Shown one piece after another: positions 1 through 11,057 of a stretch of 64,000 bases of DNA (positions within the stretch are counted from its first letter, which is position 1; every line of letters starts with the position of its first letter). Both the position numbers and the translations under genes were made by a program. The stretch comes from Gammaproteobacteria bacterium (GTDB lineage Bacteria; Pseudomonadota; Gammaproteobacteria; Burkholderiales; Burkholderiaceae_B): contig JAHIXK010000011.1 in assembly GCA_018815245.1 (NCBI GenBank), positions 310,001 through 374,000 on the forward strand. The letters run 5' to 3'. Under the pieces are notes generated by a model. That model saw only the letters and a program-made list of their open reading frames with translations, did not search any database and was not told the DNA's origin.

Positions 1-748
1 TGCGGGGTGCACGGTCAATTACACTGGCTGTACATTGTTCAGCCAATGGCTTGGACAGCAAAACATGGTCAATCCGCAAGCCTTTGTTTTTCTGAAAACC
101 CAGCATGCGGTAATCCCACCACGAGAAGGTTTTCTCGGGTTGGTCGAACAGGCGAAAGCTGTCCACAAGGCCCATGCCCAGCAGGGTGTTGAACCGGCTG
201 CGTTCATCTTCCGAACAAAGTACTTGCCCCGCCCAGGCTTTGGGGTCGTGTACATCCCGATCGTCCGGGGCAATGTTGTAGTCGCCGACCAAGGCCAGTT
301 TTGGGTATTGAGTCAACCAACCTTGGCAGTCCTTCAACAAAGCATCGAGCCATGCTTTTTTGTACTCGAACTTGTCAGAACCCACTTCAGAGCCGTTCAC
401 TACATAGGCGCTAATGAAGCGCATATCGCCAAAAGTGGCCGCAATTACACGCTTTTGCTCGTCTGGGAAACTCGGTAAGTTCACCTGCACATCTACCGGT
501 TCAGGCATGGTGGCCTTCTTGTATAAAATGGCCACGCCGTTGTAGGTTTTTTGCCCGGCAAACACCGCACCATAACCAGCGGCCTCGAGTTCGGTCACCG
601 GAAAGTTCTCGTCGGTCAATTTCAGTTCCTGAAGGCCCAGCAAGTCAACCGGGTTGCTTTCAAGCCATTGCAGCAGGTGCGGCAGGCGCACCTTGAGAGA
701 ATTCACGTTCCAGGTGGCCAGTTGAACGCCTGCCATGTTGTCCACCAT
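1..748 (-). CDS. xth: Exodeoxyribonuclease III (AP endonuclease), 3' end cut by window edge
   Basis: This gene encodes an exonuclease III/AP endonuclease of base-excision repair, which cuts 5' of abasic sites and degrades 3' ends in duplex DNA. It reads through the left edge of the window, so its C-terminus is missing. The visible 249 residues show the family's early LATWNVNSLKVRL strand, the metal-binding LLGLQELK segment, the central GDYNIAPDDRDVHDP motif and a KGLRIDHVLLS segment with the catalytic Asp/His region. The likely start ATG overlaps the stop codon of the upstream peptidase gene (TGATG), so the two are translationally coupled; a second in-frame ATG lies four codons further in (position 736). 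The family assignment is secure and the exact start is less so. Confidence 0.93.
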   Translation of the reverse strand, partial: MVDNMAGVQLATWNVNSLKVRLPHLLQWLESNPVDLLGLQELKLTDENFPVTELEAAGYGAVFAGQKTYNGVAILYKKATMPEPVDVQVNLPSFPDEQKRVIAATFGDMRFISAYVVNGSEVGSDKFEYKKAWLDALLKDCQGWLTQYPKLALVGDYNIAPDDRDVHDPKAWAGQVLCSEDERSRFNTLLGMGLVDSFRLFDQPEKTFSWWDYRMLGFQKNKGLRIDHVLLSKPLAEQCTASVIDRAPR

Positions 749-2805
749 CACGCAGCCTGCCTGTTGTCCACCATGCCTGTGTGGCGAAGCAGGGCGTCAA
801 TGCGCGGTTCGCGGCCACGGAAGGCTTTGAATGATTCTGCTGCCGGGCGGCTACCACCCACCGACAAAATTTCTTCCAGAAATTTTTTGCCGGTTTCAGG
901 GCTAAGCACACCGTTTTCCTCGAACATGGCGAATGCGTCAGCCGACAACACTTCTGCCCATTTGTAGCTGTAGTAACCTGCGGCGTAGCCGCCTGCAAAA
1001 ATATGGCTGAATGAATTCGGGAAGCGGTTGTAAGCGGGTGGTACCAGCACGGCCACTTCCTGGCGTACTTGTGCCAGCAGGTCGAGAATGTTGGCTTCGC
1101 TGTGCGGGTCGAATTCGGTGTGCACCAGCATGTCGAACAGCGAAAATTCAATTTGGCGCAGAGTTTGCAAACCGCTCTGGAAATTCTTGGCGGCCACCAT
1201 TTTGTCGAATAGCGCCTTGGGCATTGGTTCACCCGTGGTTTCGTGTGTGGTGAGTGATTCAACCACGCTCCATTCCCAGGCAAAGTTTTCCATGAATTGC
1301 GAGGGCAGTTCCACAGCATCCCATTCCACGCCATTAATACCAGCCACATCCAGTTCGTCCACCCGGGTCAGCATGTGGTGAATGCCGTGGCCGAATTCGT
1401 GAAACAGGGTTTGTACATCGTCGTGCGAAAGCTGTGCCGCTTTGCCAGCTGCCGGTTTGGTGTAGTTGCAGGTAAGGTAAGCCACTGGTGTTTGTACGCC
1501 TTGCTCGGTGCGCTTGCGGCCCCGGGCGTCGTCCATCCATGCGCCTGAACGCTTGCTGGCCCGTGCATAGGGGTCAAGGTAGAAATGCGCAATGGCTTTG
1601 CCTTCCTTCTGCACTTCAAAGAAGCGCACATCGGGGTGCCATGTATCAGCTTGCGCTTTCGCAATGTTCACGCTGAACAGTTTTTCGGTCAGCTTGAACA
1701 GACCATCGAGCACACGGTCTTCCTGAAAGTATTGGCGCACTTCCAGGTCGCTGAAGGCGTATTTCTTTTCTTTCAGTTTTTCCGAGGCATAGCTCATGTC
1801 CCAACTTTGCATTTCATCCATGCACAGTTCGGCTTTTGCAAAAGCCTTGATTTCCTCAAGGTCGCGCAGCGCAAATGGTTTGGCTTTCACCGCCAGTTCA
1901 CGCAGGAAGTTCACCACTTCATCGGGCGTGTTGGCCATCTTGGGTACCAGGCTTAGCTCCCCAAAATTTTTGTAGCCCAACATTTGGGCTTCTTCAAGGC
2001 GCAGTTGCAGCAATTCGCGAATCAGTGCTGTGTTGTCCAGTTCAGCGGGGCCAAACTCAGAAGCACGCTTGGCATAAGCTTCGTACAGGGTTTCGCGCAA
2101 TTCACGTTTTTCGGCGTATTGCAGCACCGGAAAATAAGATGGAAATTGCAGGGTAAATTTGTAACCTTCCTTGCCTTCTGATTTTGCAAGTTCTTCGGCA
2201 GCACTCACGGCATATTCCGGAATACCAGCCAGGTCGGCTTTGTCGGTCACCATCAATTCAAAGGCATTGGTGGCGTCCAGCACGTTTTCAGAAAACTTGG
2301 CCGTAATGGCGGCCTGGCGATCCTGAATTTCTGCGTAGCGGGGCTTTTTGTCAGCAGGCAGCTCGGCGCCTCCCAATTTGAAGCCACGAATCGAATTGGC
2401 CAGCACTTTCAGGCGCGCAGGCGTGAATTGTTTGGCAGCGTCGCTTTGTTCAATGGATTTGTAAATGGCGTAGAGGCGTTCGTCTTGCCCAACCATGGTC
2501 CAGAACTCGGTGGTTTTGGGCAGGCAGGCATTGTAGGCTGCGCGAAGTTCTTCGGTGTCGGCCACCGAGTGCAAGTGCCCAACCACGCCCCAGGCACGGC
2601 TTAGCTGTTCACAGGCCATATCGAGCGGCAGCAAGGTTTCTTCCCATGTGGCTTGTTCTGGCGCAGTGCTGGCCGTAATTTCCAGTTGTTCTTTGGCTGC
2701 TGCCAGCAGCGTGTCAATGGCGGGCTCCACGTGCTCGGTTTTAATGTCCGAAAAACGGGGCAGTCCGGAAAAGTCGAGTAGTGGGTTGCTCATGTTCAAG
2801 CTCAT
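748..2805 (-). CDS. prlC: Oligopeptidase A, M3 family zinc metallopeptidase
   Basis: This is a cytoplasmic M3-family oligopeptidase that degrades short peptides, including released signal peptides. The 685-residue product has the usual length of oligopeptidase A. It carries the zinc-binding HEFGH motif at residues 469-473, followed by GVEWDAVELPSQFMENFAW, which supplies the third ligand region and is typical of the family. The C-terminal YSYKWAEVLSADAFAMF stretch is also diagnostic. A second in-frame ATG lies at position 2793 and could be the real start. The gene sits 27 bases downstream of folD on the same strand and overlaps the xth start, so folD-prlC-xth may be one transcript. Confidence 0.95.
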   Translation of the reverse strand: MSLNMSNPLLDFSGLPRFSDIKTEHVEPAIDTLLAAAKEQLEITASTAPEQATWEETLLPLDMACEQLSRAWGVVGHLHSVADTEELRAAYNACLPKTTEFWTMVGQDERLYAIYKSIEQSDAAKQFTPARLKVLANSIRGFKLGGAELPADKKPRYAEIQDRQAAITAKFSENVLDATNAFELMVTDKADLAGIPEYAVSAAEELAKSEGKEGYKFTLQFPSYFPVLQYAEKRELRETLYEAYAKRASEFGPAELDNTALIRELLQLRLEEAQMLGYKNFGELSLVPKMANTPDEVVNFLRELAVKAKPFALRDLEEIKAFAKAELCMDEMQSWDMSYASEKLKEKKYAFSDLEVRQYFQEDRVLDGLFKLTEKLFSVNIAKAQADTWHPDVRFFEVQKEGKAIAHFYLDPYARASKRSGAWMDDARGRKRTEQGVQTPVAYLTCNYTKPAAGKAAQLSHDDVQTLFHEFGHGIHHMLTRVDELDVAGINGVEWDAVELPSQFMENFAWEWSVVESLTTHETTGEPMPKALFDKMVAAKNFQSGLQTLRQIEFSLFDMLVHTEFDPHSEANILDLLAQVRQEVAVLVPPAYNRFPNSFSHIFAGGYAAGYYSYKWAEVLSADAFAMFEENGVLSPETGKKFLEEILSVGGSRPAAESFKAFRGREPRIDALLRHTGMVDNRQAA

Positions 2806-2832
2806 GGTTTTGGGGTCCTGCTAAAGGTTTCT

Positions 2833-3681
2833 TTAAATGCTACGTTCAACGGCTTCAATCGTGTTTTGCAACAGCATGGTGATGGTCATGGGGCCAACAC
2901 CGCCGGGCACGGGGGTAATCCACCCAGCCACTTCTTTGGCTGAATCAAAATCAACATCACCACACAGCTTGCCATCGGGCAGGCGGTTAATGCCCACGTC
3001 GATCACCACTGCGCCGGGCTTGATCATGTCGCCAGTAATCATATTGGGGCGACCCACCGCAACTACAAGTACATCGGCACGCTGGCAATGCGATTTCAGG
3101 TCTTTGGTTTTGCTGTTGCAAAGCGTAACCGTGGCACCTTGTTGCAGCAGCAACATGGCCTGCGGTTTGCCCACAATGTTGCTGGCACCGATCACTACCG
3201 CTTCTGCGCCGCGCAGCTCGATCCCTGTCAATTCAAGCATTTTCATCACGCCGTAGGGTGTGCAGGGGCGAAACAGGGGTTTGCCTGTCATCAGCAAACC
3301 GGCATTGCTGATGTGAAAACCATCCACGTCTTTCTCGGCGCTGATCGATTCAATCACCAAGTGTGAATCAAGGTGCTTGGGCAAGGGCAATTGCACCAAA
3401 ATACCGTGAATGGTGGGGTCAGCATTCAGCTGCTCAACCAGGCCAAGCAATGCATCCTGGCTTGTGTTCTCAGGCATGCGGTGCATGACTGATTTAAAAC
3501 CCGCTTTTTCACAAGCCGACACTTTGTTGCGCACATACACTTGCGAAGCCGGGTCTTCGCCCACCAGCACCACGGCCAAGCCAGGCTGGTGGCCCAGCGC
3601 GGTCAGCTCTGCAGCGCGTTTTGCAATGGTTTCACGGAGGGATGCAGCCAGTTCAGTACCGCTGATGATTTGTGCAGACAT
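2833..3681 (-). CDS. folD: Bifunctional methylenetetrahydrofolate dehydrogenase / methenyltetrahydrofolate cyclohydrolase
   Basis: FolD interconverts 5,10-methylene- and 10-formyl-tetrahydrofolate in the cytoplasm, feeding purine synthesis and formyl-Met-tRNA formation. The 282-residue protein has the expected length. Visible signatures are [14 protein letters not shown], containing the catalytic lysine region, QLPLPKHLD, the Rossmann nucleotide-binding segment [11 protein letters not shown], and the C-terminal [11 protein letters not shown] motif. It lies upstream of prlC on the same strand. An 84-base gap separates its start from the response-regulator gene that ends at 3766. Confidence 0.96.
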   Translation of the reverse strand: MSAQIISGTELAASLRETIAKRAAELTALGHQPGLAVVLVGEDPASQVYVRNKVSACEKAGFKSVMHRMPENTSQDALLGLVEQLNADPTIHGILVQLPLPKHLDSHLVIESISAEKDVDGFHISNAGLLMTGKPLFRPCTPYGVMKMLELTGIELRGAEAVVIGASNIVGKPQAMLLLQQGATVTLCNSKTKDLKSHCQRADVLVVAVGRPNMITGDMIKPGAVVIDVGINRLPDGKLCGDVDFDSAKEVAGWITPVPGGVGPMTITMLLQNTIEAVERSI

Positions 3682-3765
3682 GGTGAAGTGAGTTCTTAAA
3701 TTTGAAATGGTTCAATTGAACAAGACCCATGCCTCGGTTATTGGGCGGGCCTTGTTGTGTGGTGT

Positions 3766-4413
3766 TCAGGGCTGTGCCAGTTCCGGTGATTTGCGCAGGG
3801 CAATTTTCAGCAAATCCGCCACGGTGGTTACTTGCAGCTTGTCCATGATGTTGGCACGGTGGGCTTCCACCGTTTTAATGCTGATGTTCAGGTCATCGGC
3901 AATCTGCTTGTTCAAGCGGCCCGACACAATACGTTCCAGCACCTGCAGTTCACGGGTGGTCAGTTTGGAGTACAACTTGTTGATCTGTTCATCCAGTTTG
4001 GCGTTTTGCGCCAAATCGTGGGCCAAACGCATGTGCTGGTGAATCAATTCTTTAATCTTGGCTTCGTCAAAGGGCTTTTCCAGAAAATCAACCGCACCAT
4101 TTTTCATGGTTTCAACAGCCAGGGTTACGTCGCCGTGGCCAGTGATAAACACGATTGGAATGGGGATGCCGCGTTCGTTCAGTGTTTTCTGAACTTCAAG
4201 GCCTGAAAGCTTCGGCATGCGAATGTCCAGCAGCAACACGCAGGGCTGTGGCCACTGCAGTTGTTCAAGAAACAACTCAGGGTCTTCAAAGGTGCGGACT
4301 TGGTACCCTTCTGTCTCGATCAGCCATTGAAGGGAATCGCGCACCGCTTCATCGTCGTCCACAATGAACACGGTCTCTTGAACTTCTGTGGGTCGTGGTT
4401 GTGTGTGAAGCAT
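3766..4413 (-). CDS. FixJ-type response regulator (receiver plus LuxR helix-turn-helix)
   Basis: This 215-residue response regulator has an N-terminal receiver domain (about residues 14-130) with the acidic pocket DDDE and a phosphoacceptor Asp near residue 63 in LLLDIRMPKLSG. The C-terminal LuxR-type helix-turn-helix (about 150-210) contains LTTRELQVLERIVSG and ISIKTVEAHRANIMDKL. I chose the ATG at 4413: the open frame extends 36 codons further but overlaps the kinase gene, and the protein from 4413 starts close to the receiver fold. The start is 5 bases downstream of the kinase stop, so the two genes form a cognate pair. FixJ/TtrR/NodW are the closest relatives by architecture; the target genes are unknown. 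Confidence 0.9.
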   Translation of the reverse strand: MLHTQPRPTEVQETVFIVDDDEAVRDSLQWLIETEGYQVRTFEDPELFLEQLQWPQPCVLLLDIRMPKLSGLEVQKTLNERGIPIPIVFITGHGDVTLAVETMKNGAVDFLEKPFDEAKIKELIHQHMRLAHDLAQNAKLDEQINKLYSKLTTRELQVLERIVSGRLNKQIADDLNISIKTVEAHRANIMDKLQVTTVADLLKIALRKSPELAQP

Positions 4414-4418
4414 TGGCT

Positions 4419-6785
4419 TTATTCCATAACAGGTGGGTTCATGTGCGCAAGCACAGCGTCTTCGGCCACGGGCAGTGTGAACTTGAACACACTGCCTTGG
4501 CCTTGCGCGGGTTCTACCCACAATTGGCCTTGATGATACTCAATAATAGTACGACAGATGTTCAGCCCCATACCCATTCCGTCGGATTTGGTGGTGAAAA
4601 ACGACTCGAACAGCCTTTGACGAATATCTTCGGGTACACCGACCCCATGGTCCCGAACCTCAATCAGTGCAAACTGGGCCGATTGCCCCACCTGAATTTC
4701 AATGCGTTTTTGCTCGGGCGGCAAATGCCCCATGGCCTCCAGCCCGTTCTTGATCAGGTTCATCAACACCTGCTCAATCAGCACCGGGTCGGCCACAACC
4801 GACATCAGCGCATTGGGCAGGTTCATCTCGATCCGTGCTGACTGGTGTTTGGCCTCCAGCCGGGAAAAGCTGATTGCATCCTCAACAATTTTACCGATTG
4901 GGCAGGGTGCACGTTTGGGTTCCTGTTGTTTTACGAATTCCCGAATGCGGCGAATAACGGCACCTGCCCGTTGGGCCTGCACATTCACCTTCTCCAGCAC
5001 AGGCAACAGTTCTTCGGGGCTAACTTTGCCTGCTTTAAGCCGGGTGACGCTGCCCATGTTGTAATTGGAAATGGCGGCCAGTGGCTGGTTGATTTCATGG
5101 GCCAGGGATGAAGCCAGCTCTCCCAGGGTAATGAGGCGCGATGTAAATTGCAGCTTTTCCTGTTGCTGGCGTGACATGTCTTCCGCTTCTTTGCGGGAAG
5201 AAATGTCGGTGGCAACCTGCATCACCACAGTGGCCCCGTCCACCCATGAAATGGATCGACGGCGCACTTCATACCAGCGCTGCGAATTTGGGTTGAACCA
5301 TTCAAACGGCTCGAACAGATTGGCCCTGTTGCGTCGGCTTTTCGACATGCGTGGCGGTGTGGCATTGGCAAACCACTCACGGTGCAGGCGGTTCACGAAA
5401 ATATATTCATCGCCCCCGGCATCAGGGCCTTGCACGCACACGGCAGCGTCCAGTTCCTCGAGAATGCGCACGAAGCGGCGGTGGGCTGCGGCCAATTCAT
5501 CCCGAACCCGGCGTGGCTCGGTGATGTCGGTCATGGAGGTCATCCAGCCGCTTTGCTGGCCGTCGCTGTCCACCAAAGGCGAAACGTACATGCGCGCATC
5601 AAACTGGCTGCCGTCGCGGCGGCGAACTTGCACCTCAATGCCTTTTTGCGGGGCATTGCCCGAGAGAATAAGGTCGAGATTTGTTTGCTGCTCTTCATAA
5701 GAACGGTCGGGCCAGTAGGGGAAAGGCGGCGCCATGCCCACCAGTTCCGATTCCTTGTAGCCTGTCATTTTACAAAATGCCGGGTTCACGTAAGTGATGC
5801 GCCCTTGCATGTCGATGGCTCGCATCCCGGTAATCACCGAGTCTTCCATTGCCCTGCGAAACTTGGTTTCAGCCAGCAATCGTTTTTCGGCCTGGTTGCG
5901 CAATTTTGCGTGGCGAAACAGCAAGATGAAGCTCCACACAATGACCAGGGAAAGTCCGAATACCGCCCAGGCAAGCATGTTGGAAAACAGTTCCGTGTTG
6001 GTTTTGTACAGCACAGCACGCAGTTTCAGGCCGTGACCTGGCGGGTCGAGCGGGACCTCGTGGCTTAGCTTCGCGTTGTCGATTGAGCGGCTTACATTGG
6101 ATGCCACCGGGTTGCCGCCACCATCGACAATGCTGACCAGATAAAGCTGAACGAATGAATCGGGCACCGCATCGTTAAGTAGCGATGCCAGCGGTATCGT
6201 GGCGGCCACTGAACCCTGAAATTCCCCTTTGCTGATGATCGGGCTTTGTACTTCGATGAACACCTTGCCTGAAGCGCCAAGAAATGGTCGGGAAAAAACG
6301 GGCAGTCGGGTTTCCCGGGCCATGTTGAAGGCCCAGTAACTTTCGGCGTCCTCAATGGTTTGGTAAAGCGGGTGCAGCACCTCGGATGATCGCAGGTTCG
6401 GCATTGCCAAATTGGTTACGCGCCGTTCGTTGTCAATAACCAGCACGTTGCTGACTTCCTGAAACTCATTCATCAGGGCTTGCGCGGAAAACCGGAACCC
6501 GTCGATGTCGGTGCTGTTTTGTTCAAATGCCCGCGCAATCTGGTTCAAGCGTTCCTGCGACGCCAGCAAACGGGTTCGTATGGTTTGGCGGGCCAATTCC
6601 ACATCCCGGATCACGCGCAGTTGGGTCTGGTTTTGGTCTTCCGAATGCAGGGTGTAGAAAAACGCACCCATGGCCAACAAAAACAGGATGATGCCCACCA
6701 AAGGGGTGGCCCACACCAAGGGGCTTGTACGGGGTTGATCACGAAAGCGCACGGTCGAAATGTTCTCGAAAACCAGAAGATGCAT
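4419..6785 (-). CDS. Membrane-bound PAS sensor histidine kinase (FixL-like class)
   Basis: This 788-residue sensor kinase begins with a membrane segment at about residues 25-45, followed by an approximately 230-residue extracytoplasmic region and a second membrane segment near residues 270-295 (AWAVFGLSLVIVWSF). A PAS domain follows (GMRAIDMQGRITYVNPAF, ending in a PAC segment), then a second PAS-like region. The transmitter has the phosphoacceptor His at about residue 563 in LAHEINQPL, the N box NLIKNGLEAM, the G1 box DHGVGV and the G2 box GMGMGL. The HEINQPL form is typical of the FixL/DctB/TodS group of kinases. No haem-binding PAS is evident, so oxygen sensing should not be assumed. It forms an operon with the FixJ-type regulator downstream. 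Confidence 0.92.
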   Translation of the reverse strand: MHLLVFENISTVRFRDQPRTSPLVWATPLVGIILFLLAMGAFFYTLHSEDQNQTQLRVIRDVELARQTIRTRLLASQERLNQIARAFEQNSTDIDGFRFSAQALMNEFQEVSNVLVIDNERRVTNLAMPNLRSSEVLHPLYQTIEDAESYWAFNMARETRLPVFSRPFLGASGKVFIEVQSPIISKGEFQGSVAATIPLASLLNDAVPDSFVQLYLVSIVDGGGNPVASNVSRSIDNAKLSHEVPLDPPGHGLKLRAVLYKTNTELFSNMLAWAVFGLSLVIVWSFILLFRHAKLRNQAEKRLLAETKFRRAMEDSVITGMRAIDMQGRITYVNPAFCKMTGYKESELVGMAPPFPYWPDRSYEEQQTNLDLILSGNAPQKGIEVQVRRRDGSQFDARMYVSPLVDSDGQQSGWMTSMTDITEPRRVRDELAAAHRRFVRILEELDAAVCVQGPDAGGDEYIFVNRLHREWFANATPPRMSKSRRNRANLFEPFEWFNPNSQRWYEVRRRSISWVDGATVVMQVATDISSRKEAEDMSRQQQEKLQFTSRLITLGELASSLAHEINQPLAAISNYNMGSVTRLKAGKVSPEELLPVLEKVNVQAQRAGAVIRRIREFVKQQEPKRAPCPIGKIVEDAISFSRLEAKHQSARIEMNLPNALMSVVADPVLIEQVLMNLIKNGLEAMGHLPPEQKRIEIQVGQSAQFALIEVRDHGVGVPEDIRQRLFESFFTTKSDGMGMGLNICRTIIEYHQGQLWVEPAQGQGSVFKFTLPVAEDAVLAHMNPPVME

Positions 6786-6882
6786 GAAGTGTACAAAACA
6801 AGGGACAGGCTGGGGTAAATGGATTGGAATGGATTCGGGAAAATCCTGATAAATTCCACAATGTGAAAATGTAAATCATAAT

Positions 6883-6911
6883 TTGAAACTTTCGTAATTA
6901 GGCGTGATACT
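6883..6911 (+). promoter_or_regulatory. Predicted sigma-70 promoter of the aceEF-lpdA operon
   Basis: TTGAAA (6883-6888) and GATACT (6906-6911) are separated by 17 bases in an AT-rich stretch upstream of aceE. The predicted transcript would have an untranslated leader of about 65 bases, ending in a strong ribosome binding site AAGGAGG at 6973-6979. Confidence 0.6.
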
Positions 6912-6984
6912 CTAATATCAACAGGAAATACAGCCAAAAGCTCGTGTTTCCGAAAAAGAACCCAGAGACCCCAAGGAGGAAGCA

Positions 6985-9690
6985 ATGTCAGCGCAACTCG
7001 ATTTCCCCGGATCGGACGATCCCGATTTCCAAGAAACCCAAGAATGGCTAGATGCCCTGGAGGCCGTGCTTGAACGCGAAGGCCCCGAGCGCGCGCATTA
7101 CTTGCTAGAACAACTGATTGCCAAAGCCCGTTTAAGCGGTGCCTTTATCCCGTTTTCGGCCAACACTGAATACGTCAACACCATTCCCGTTCACCTTGAA
7201 ACCCGCTGCCCCGGCAACATGGAATACGAGGAACGCCTGCGCTCGTGGATGCGCTGGAATGCCATGGCCATGGTGGTACGCGCCAACAAGAAAAGCCCGC
7301 CAGATGGCGGTGACCTGGGTGGTCACATTGCCTCGTTTGCCTCGCTAGCCACCATGCTGGGCGTGGGTTTTAACCACTTCTGGCACGCCGAAGACGAAAA
7401 CCACGGCGGCGACCTGTTGTACCTTCAGGGCCACGTGTCCCCCGGTATTTATGCCCGTGCTTTTCTTGAGGGTCGCTTGACCGAAGAACAGCTGGATAAT
7501 TTCCGTCAGGAAGTGGACGGCAAGGGTCTTTCCAGTTACCCGCACCCCAAGTTAATGCCAGAATTCTGGCAGTTTCCCACCGTGTCCATGGGTCTTGGCC
7601 CTTTGATGGGTATTTACCAGGCGCGCTTTTTGAAGTACCTGCACGCCCGCGGTATTTGCGACACGTCCAAGCGCAAAGTTTGGGTGTTCTGTGGCGACGG
7701 TGAAATGGACGAACCCGAATCACTGGGCGCAATCGGCATGGCTGCGCGCGAAAAGCTCGACAACCTGGTGTTCGTGGTGAACTGCAACCTGCAGCGCCTG
7801 GACGGCCCAGTGCGTGGTAACGGCAAAATTATTCAGGAACTGGAAGGTGAATTCCGCGGTTCTGGCTGGAACGTTCTCAAAGTAATTTGGGGCGGTTACT
7901 GGGATGAATTGCTGGCCCGCGACAAAGACGGCTTGATGCGCAAAGTCATGCTGGAAATGGTCGATGGCGAATACCAGAACTGCAAGGCCAACGATGGCGC
8001 GTACGTGCGCAAAAACTTCTTTGGCAAGCACCCCAAGCTGCTGGAAATGGTTGCCCGCATGACGGATGAAGACATCTGGCGCTTGAACCGTGGTGGCCAC
8101 GACCCCCACAAAGTACATGCTGCCTACGACGCAGCCATGAAACATGAAGGTCAACCCACGGTAATTCTTGCGAAGACCGTGAAAGGCTTTGGCATGGGCA
8201 AAGTGGGTCAGGGCAAGAACACCACCCACCAGCAAAAGAAACTGGACATTCAGTCGATCAAGGAATTCCGCGATCGCTTCAATATTCCTGTTGCCGACGA
8301 CATCATTGACGATGTGCCTTTCTTCAAGCCTTCTGATGATGCACCGGAAATCAAATACCTGCATGAACGCCGGCAGGCCTTGGGTGGTTACCTGCCCAAG
8401 CGTCGCCGCGAAGCCGATGAAAAGTTGAAAGTGCCCGGCCTGGATGCATTCGAATCGGTTCTGGAGCCGACCAAGGAAGGTCGAGAAATTTCCACCACGC
8501 AAGCCTTCGTGCGCGTGCTGACAGCACTGGTGCGTGACAAAGAACTGGGTCAGCGCATTGTGCCGATTGTGCCCGATGAAGCCCGCACCTTTGGTATGGA
8601 AGGCATGTTCCGCCAGTTGGGTATTTACTCTTCACAAGGCCAGTTGTACGAGCCAGTGGACCGCGACCAGGTGATGTACTACCGCGAAGACAAGGCTGGT
8701 CAAATTCTTGAGGAAGGCATTAACGAGGCGGGCGCGTTCAGTTCCTGGATCGCGGCGGCCACGTCATATTCCACGAACAACCGCGTGATGATTCCTTTCT
8801 ATATTTACTACTCAATGTTCGGTTTCCAGCGCGTGGGCGATTTGGCCTGGGCCGCGGGCGACATGCAGGCGCGTGGTTTCCTGCTGGGTGGCACTGCGGG
8901 CCGCACCACATTGAACGGCGAAGGTTTGCAGCACGAAGATGGCCACAGCCATATTTTGTCTTCGACCATTCCGAACTGTGTCAGCTACGACCCCACCTTT
9001 GCCCACGAACTTGCAGTGATCATTCAGCACGGCTTGAAGCGCATGGTTGAAGACCAGGAAAACGTGTTCTATTACCTCACCGTGATGAACGAGAACTACG
9101 CGCAACCCGGTTTGAAGAAAGGCACCGAAGAAGGCATCCTCAAAGGCATGTATGTATGCCGCGAGACCACCATGAAGAAGGCGGGCAAAAAGCGCGTTCA
9201 GTTGCTGGGTTCAGGCACCATTCTGCGTGAATCGCTGGAAGCGGCCGAACTGCTTGAGAAAGACTGGGGCGTTGCAGCCGATGTGTGGTCAGTGACCAGT
9301 TTCACTGAACTGCGTCGCGAAGGGTTGGATGTAGAACGTGAAAACATGTTGCATCCCGAGAAGAAGTCCAAGCCAAGCTATGTTGAAAAAATGCTGACGA
9401 AAACCGAAGGCCCGATTGTGGCTTCAACTGACTACATGAAGTTGTTTGCCGACCAGATTCGCCCATTTATGCCCAAGGGCCGTGAATACAAAGTATTGGG
9501 CACCGATGGTTTTGGTCGTTCCGATTTCCGTTCCAAGTTGCGTGAGCATTTTGAGGTGAACCGTCATTTCGTAGTTGTTGCAGCACTGAAGGCCTTGGCC
9601 GATCAGGGCGACATTCCACTGAGCACCGTGGGTGAGGCAATCAAGAAATACGGCATCAACCCCAACAAGCCAAACCCGGCCTACGCATAA
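6985..9690 (+). CDS. aceE: Pyruvate dehydrogenase E1 component, homodimeric type
   Basis: This is the thiamine-diphosphate-dependent E1 subunit of the pyruvate dehydrogenase complex, which decarboxylates pyruvate and acetylates the lipoyl groups of E2. The 901-residue length matches the single-chain AceE type of Gammaproteobacteria and Betaproteobacteria. The thiamine-binding motif begins at [10 protein letters not shown] and ends at [24 protein letters not shown] and the transketolase-like pyrimidine-binding region ([15 protein letters not shown]) are also present. The start is fixed by the AAGGAGG site 5 bases upstream. It is the first gene of a tight aceE-aceF-lpdA operon, with a 14-base gap to aceF. 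Confidence 0.98.
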   Translation: MSAQLDFPGSDDPDFQETQEWLDALEAVLEREGPERAHYLLEQLIAKARLSGAFIPFSANTEYVNTIPVHLETRCPGNMEYEERLRSWMRWNAMAMVVRANKKSPPDGGDLGGHIASFASLATMLGVGFNHFWHAEDENHGGDLLYLQGHVSPGIYARAFLEGRLTEEQLDNFRQEVDGKGLSSYPHPKLMPEFWQFPTVSMGLGPLMGIYQARFLKYLHARGICDTSKRKVWVFCGDGEMDEPESLGAIGMAAREKLDNLVFVVNCNLQRLDGPVRGNGKIIQELEGEFRGSGWNVLKVIWGGYWDELLARDKDGLMRKVMLEMVDGEYQNCKANDGAYVRKNFFGKHPKLLEMVARMTDEDIWRLNRGGHDPHKVHAAYDAAMKHEGQPTVILAKTVKGFGMGKVGQGKNTTHQQKKLDIQSIKEFRDRFNIPVADDIIDDVPFFKPSDDAPEIKYLHERRQALGGYLPKRRREADEKLKVPGLDAFESVLEPTKEGREISTTQAFVRVLTALVRDKELGQRIVPIVPDEARTFGMEGMFRQLGIYSSQGQLYEPVDRDQVMYYREDKAGQILEEGINEAGAFSSWIAAATSYSTNNRVMIPFYIYYSMFGFQRVGDLAWAAGDMQARGFLLGGTAGRTTLNGEGLQHEDGHSHILSSTIPNCVSYDPTFAHELAVIIQHGLKRMVEDQENVFYYLTVMNENYAQPGLKKGTEEGILKGMYVCRETTMKKAGKKRVQLLGSGTILRESLEAAELLEKDWGVAADVWSVTSFTELRREGLDVERENMLHPEKKSKPSYVEKMLTKTEGPIVASTDYMKLFADQIRPFMPKGREYKVLGTDGFGRSDFRSKLREHFEVNRHFVVVAALKALADQGDIPLSTVGEAIKKYGINPNKPNPAYA

Positions 9691-9704
9691 AAAGGACGAG
9701 CGAC

Positions 9705-11045
9705 ATGACAATCGAAATCAAAGTACCCGACATTGGCGATTTTGACGGGGTGGAAATTATTGAAGTGCTGGTCAAGGCAGGCGACACAGTGGTGGCGGAC
9801 CAATCCATCATCACGGTTGAATCTGACAAAGCCAGCATGGAAATTCCCTGCCCACAAGCTGGTGTAGTGAAAGAAATGAAAGTGAAAATTGGCGACAAAG
9901 TGGCGCAAGGCACTTTGATGCTGATTCTGGAACCCGCCGAGGGCGGTGCAGCCGCGCCAGCACCTGCTGCCAAGGCTGAAGAAAAAGCGGAAGCACCCAA
10001 AGTGGAGGCACCGAAAGCCGAAGCTGCGCCCAAGGCGGCGCCTACTGCTGTCCCCGCGCCTGTTGCCAGTTCTGCGCCGGTACCTGCCGAGCAGCACAAC
10101 CCAACAGCGGCATCGGTGAATGCACCACATGCAAGCCCGTCTGTGCGCAAGTTTGCGCGTGAACTGGGCGTGAATTTGGTCACTGTACAAGGCACTGGCC
10201 CGAAAGGCCGAATTACGCCTGACGACGTGCGCAACTTCGTGAAAGCAGCAGTGGCAGGCGTGGGTTCTTCTACTGCCGGTGTGGCCAAAGGCGGTAGTGG
10301 TGTTGGCCTGGATCTGTTGCCATGGCCGAAAGTCGATTTCACCAAGTTTGGGGAAATTGAAGAACAGGAACTTTCACGCATCAAGAAGTTGTCGGGCCCG
10401 AATTTGCACCGCAACTGGGTCATGATTCCGCACGTTACGCAGTTCGACGAAGCCGATATTACGGATCTGGAACAATTCCGCAAAGACACCAACGCTGCGC
10501 TGGCCAAGCAGGGCGTGAAGCTGACCATGCTGGCTTTCGTGATGAAGGCTTGTGTGGCTGTGCTTAAAAAATACCCGGCTTTCAATGCCTCGCTCAGCGA
10601 AGCAGGCGACAAGCTGATTGTGAAGAAGTACTGGAACATCGGTTTTGCCGCCGACACACCCAATGGCCTGATGGTGCCTGTCATCAAAGGTGTTGACCAA
10701 AAAGGTTTCTCGCAAATTGCCAATGAACTTGGCGAATTGTCTGCCCAGGCTCGCGACGGAAAGTTAAAAGGTGCCGACATGCAAGGCGCTACATTCACGG
10801 TGTCTTCGTTGGGAGGCGTGGGTGGAACCTATTTCACGCCAATCATCAATGCACCGGAAGTGGCGATTCTGGGCTTGTCCAAATCAGCCATGAAGCCCGT
10901 GTGGAACGGCAAGGAATTCGAACCTCGCCTGATGTTGCCGCTAAGCTTGAGCTATGACCACCGGGTCATCGATGGTGCCATGGCAGCCCGATTCACCACT
11001 GAGCTTGCCGGCGTGTTGGCCGACATGCGCAAAGTGCTGCTGTAA
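9705..11045 (+). CDS. aceF: Pyruvate dehydrogenase E2, dihydrolipoamide acetyltransferase
   Basis: E2 transfers acetyl groups from lipoyl-lysine to CoA and forms the core of the complex. The 446-residue protein has one lipoyl domain (residues 1-75, lipoylated Lys about 42 in ESDKASMEI). An Ala/Pro/Lys-rich linker (about 80-130) follows, then the peripheral subunit-binding domain (about 136-172, [14 protein letters not shown]) and the catalytic acyltransferase domain ending in [11 protein letters not shown] with the active-site His. E. coli AceF carries three lipoyl domains, whereas this one carries one; a second lipoyl domain sits on the E3 subunit encoded next. Confidence 0.97.
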   Translation: MTIEIKVPDIGDFDGVEIIEVLVKAGDTVVADQSIITVESDKASMEIPCPQAGVVKEMKVKIGDKVAQGTLMLILEPAEGGAAAPAPAAKAEEKAEAPKVEAPKAEAAPKAAPTAVPAPVASSAPVPAEQHNPTAASVNAPHASPSVRKFARELGVNLVTVQGTGPKGRITPDDVRNFVKAAVAGVGSSTAGVAKGGSGVGLDLLPWPKVDFTKFGEIEEQELSRIKKLSGPNLHRNWVMIPHVTQFDEADITDLEQFRKDTNAALAKQGVKLTMLAFVMKACVAVLKKYPAFNASLSEAGDKLIVKKYWNIGFAADTPNGLMVPVIKGVDQKGFSQIANELGELSAQARDGKLKGADMQGATFTVSSLGGVGGTYFTPIINAPEVAILGLSKSAMKPVWNGKEFEPRLMLPLSLSYDHRVIDGAMAARFTTELAGVLADMRKVLL

Positions 11046-11057
11046 GGGGATGAACAC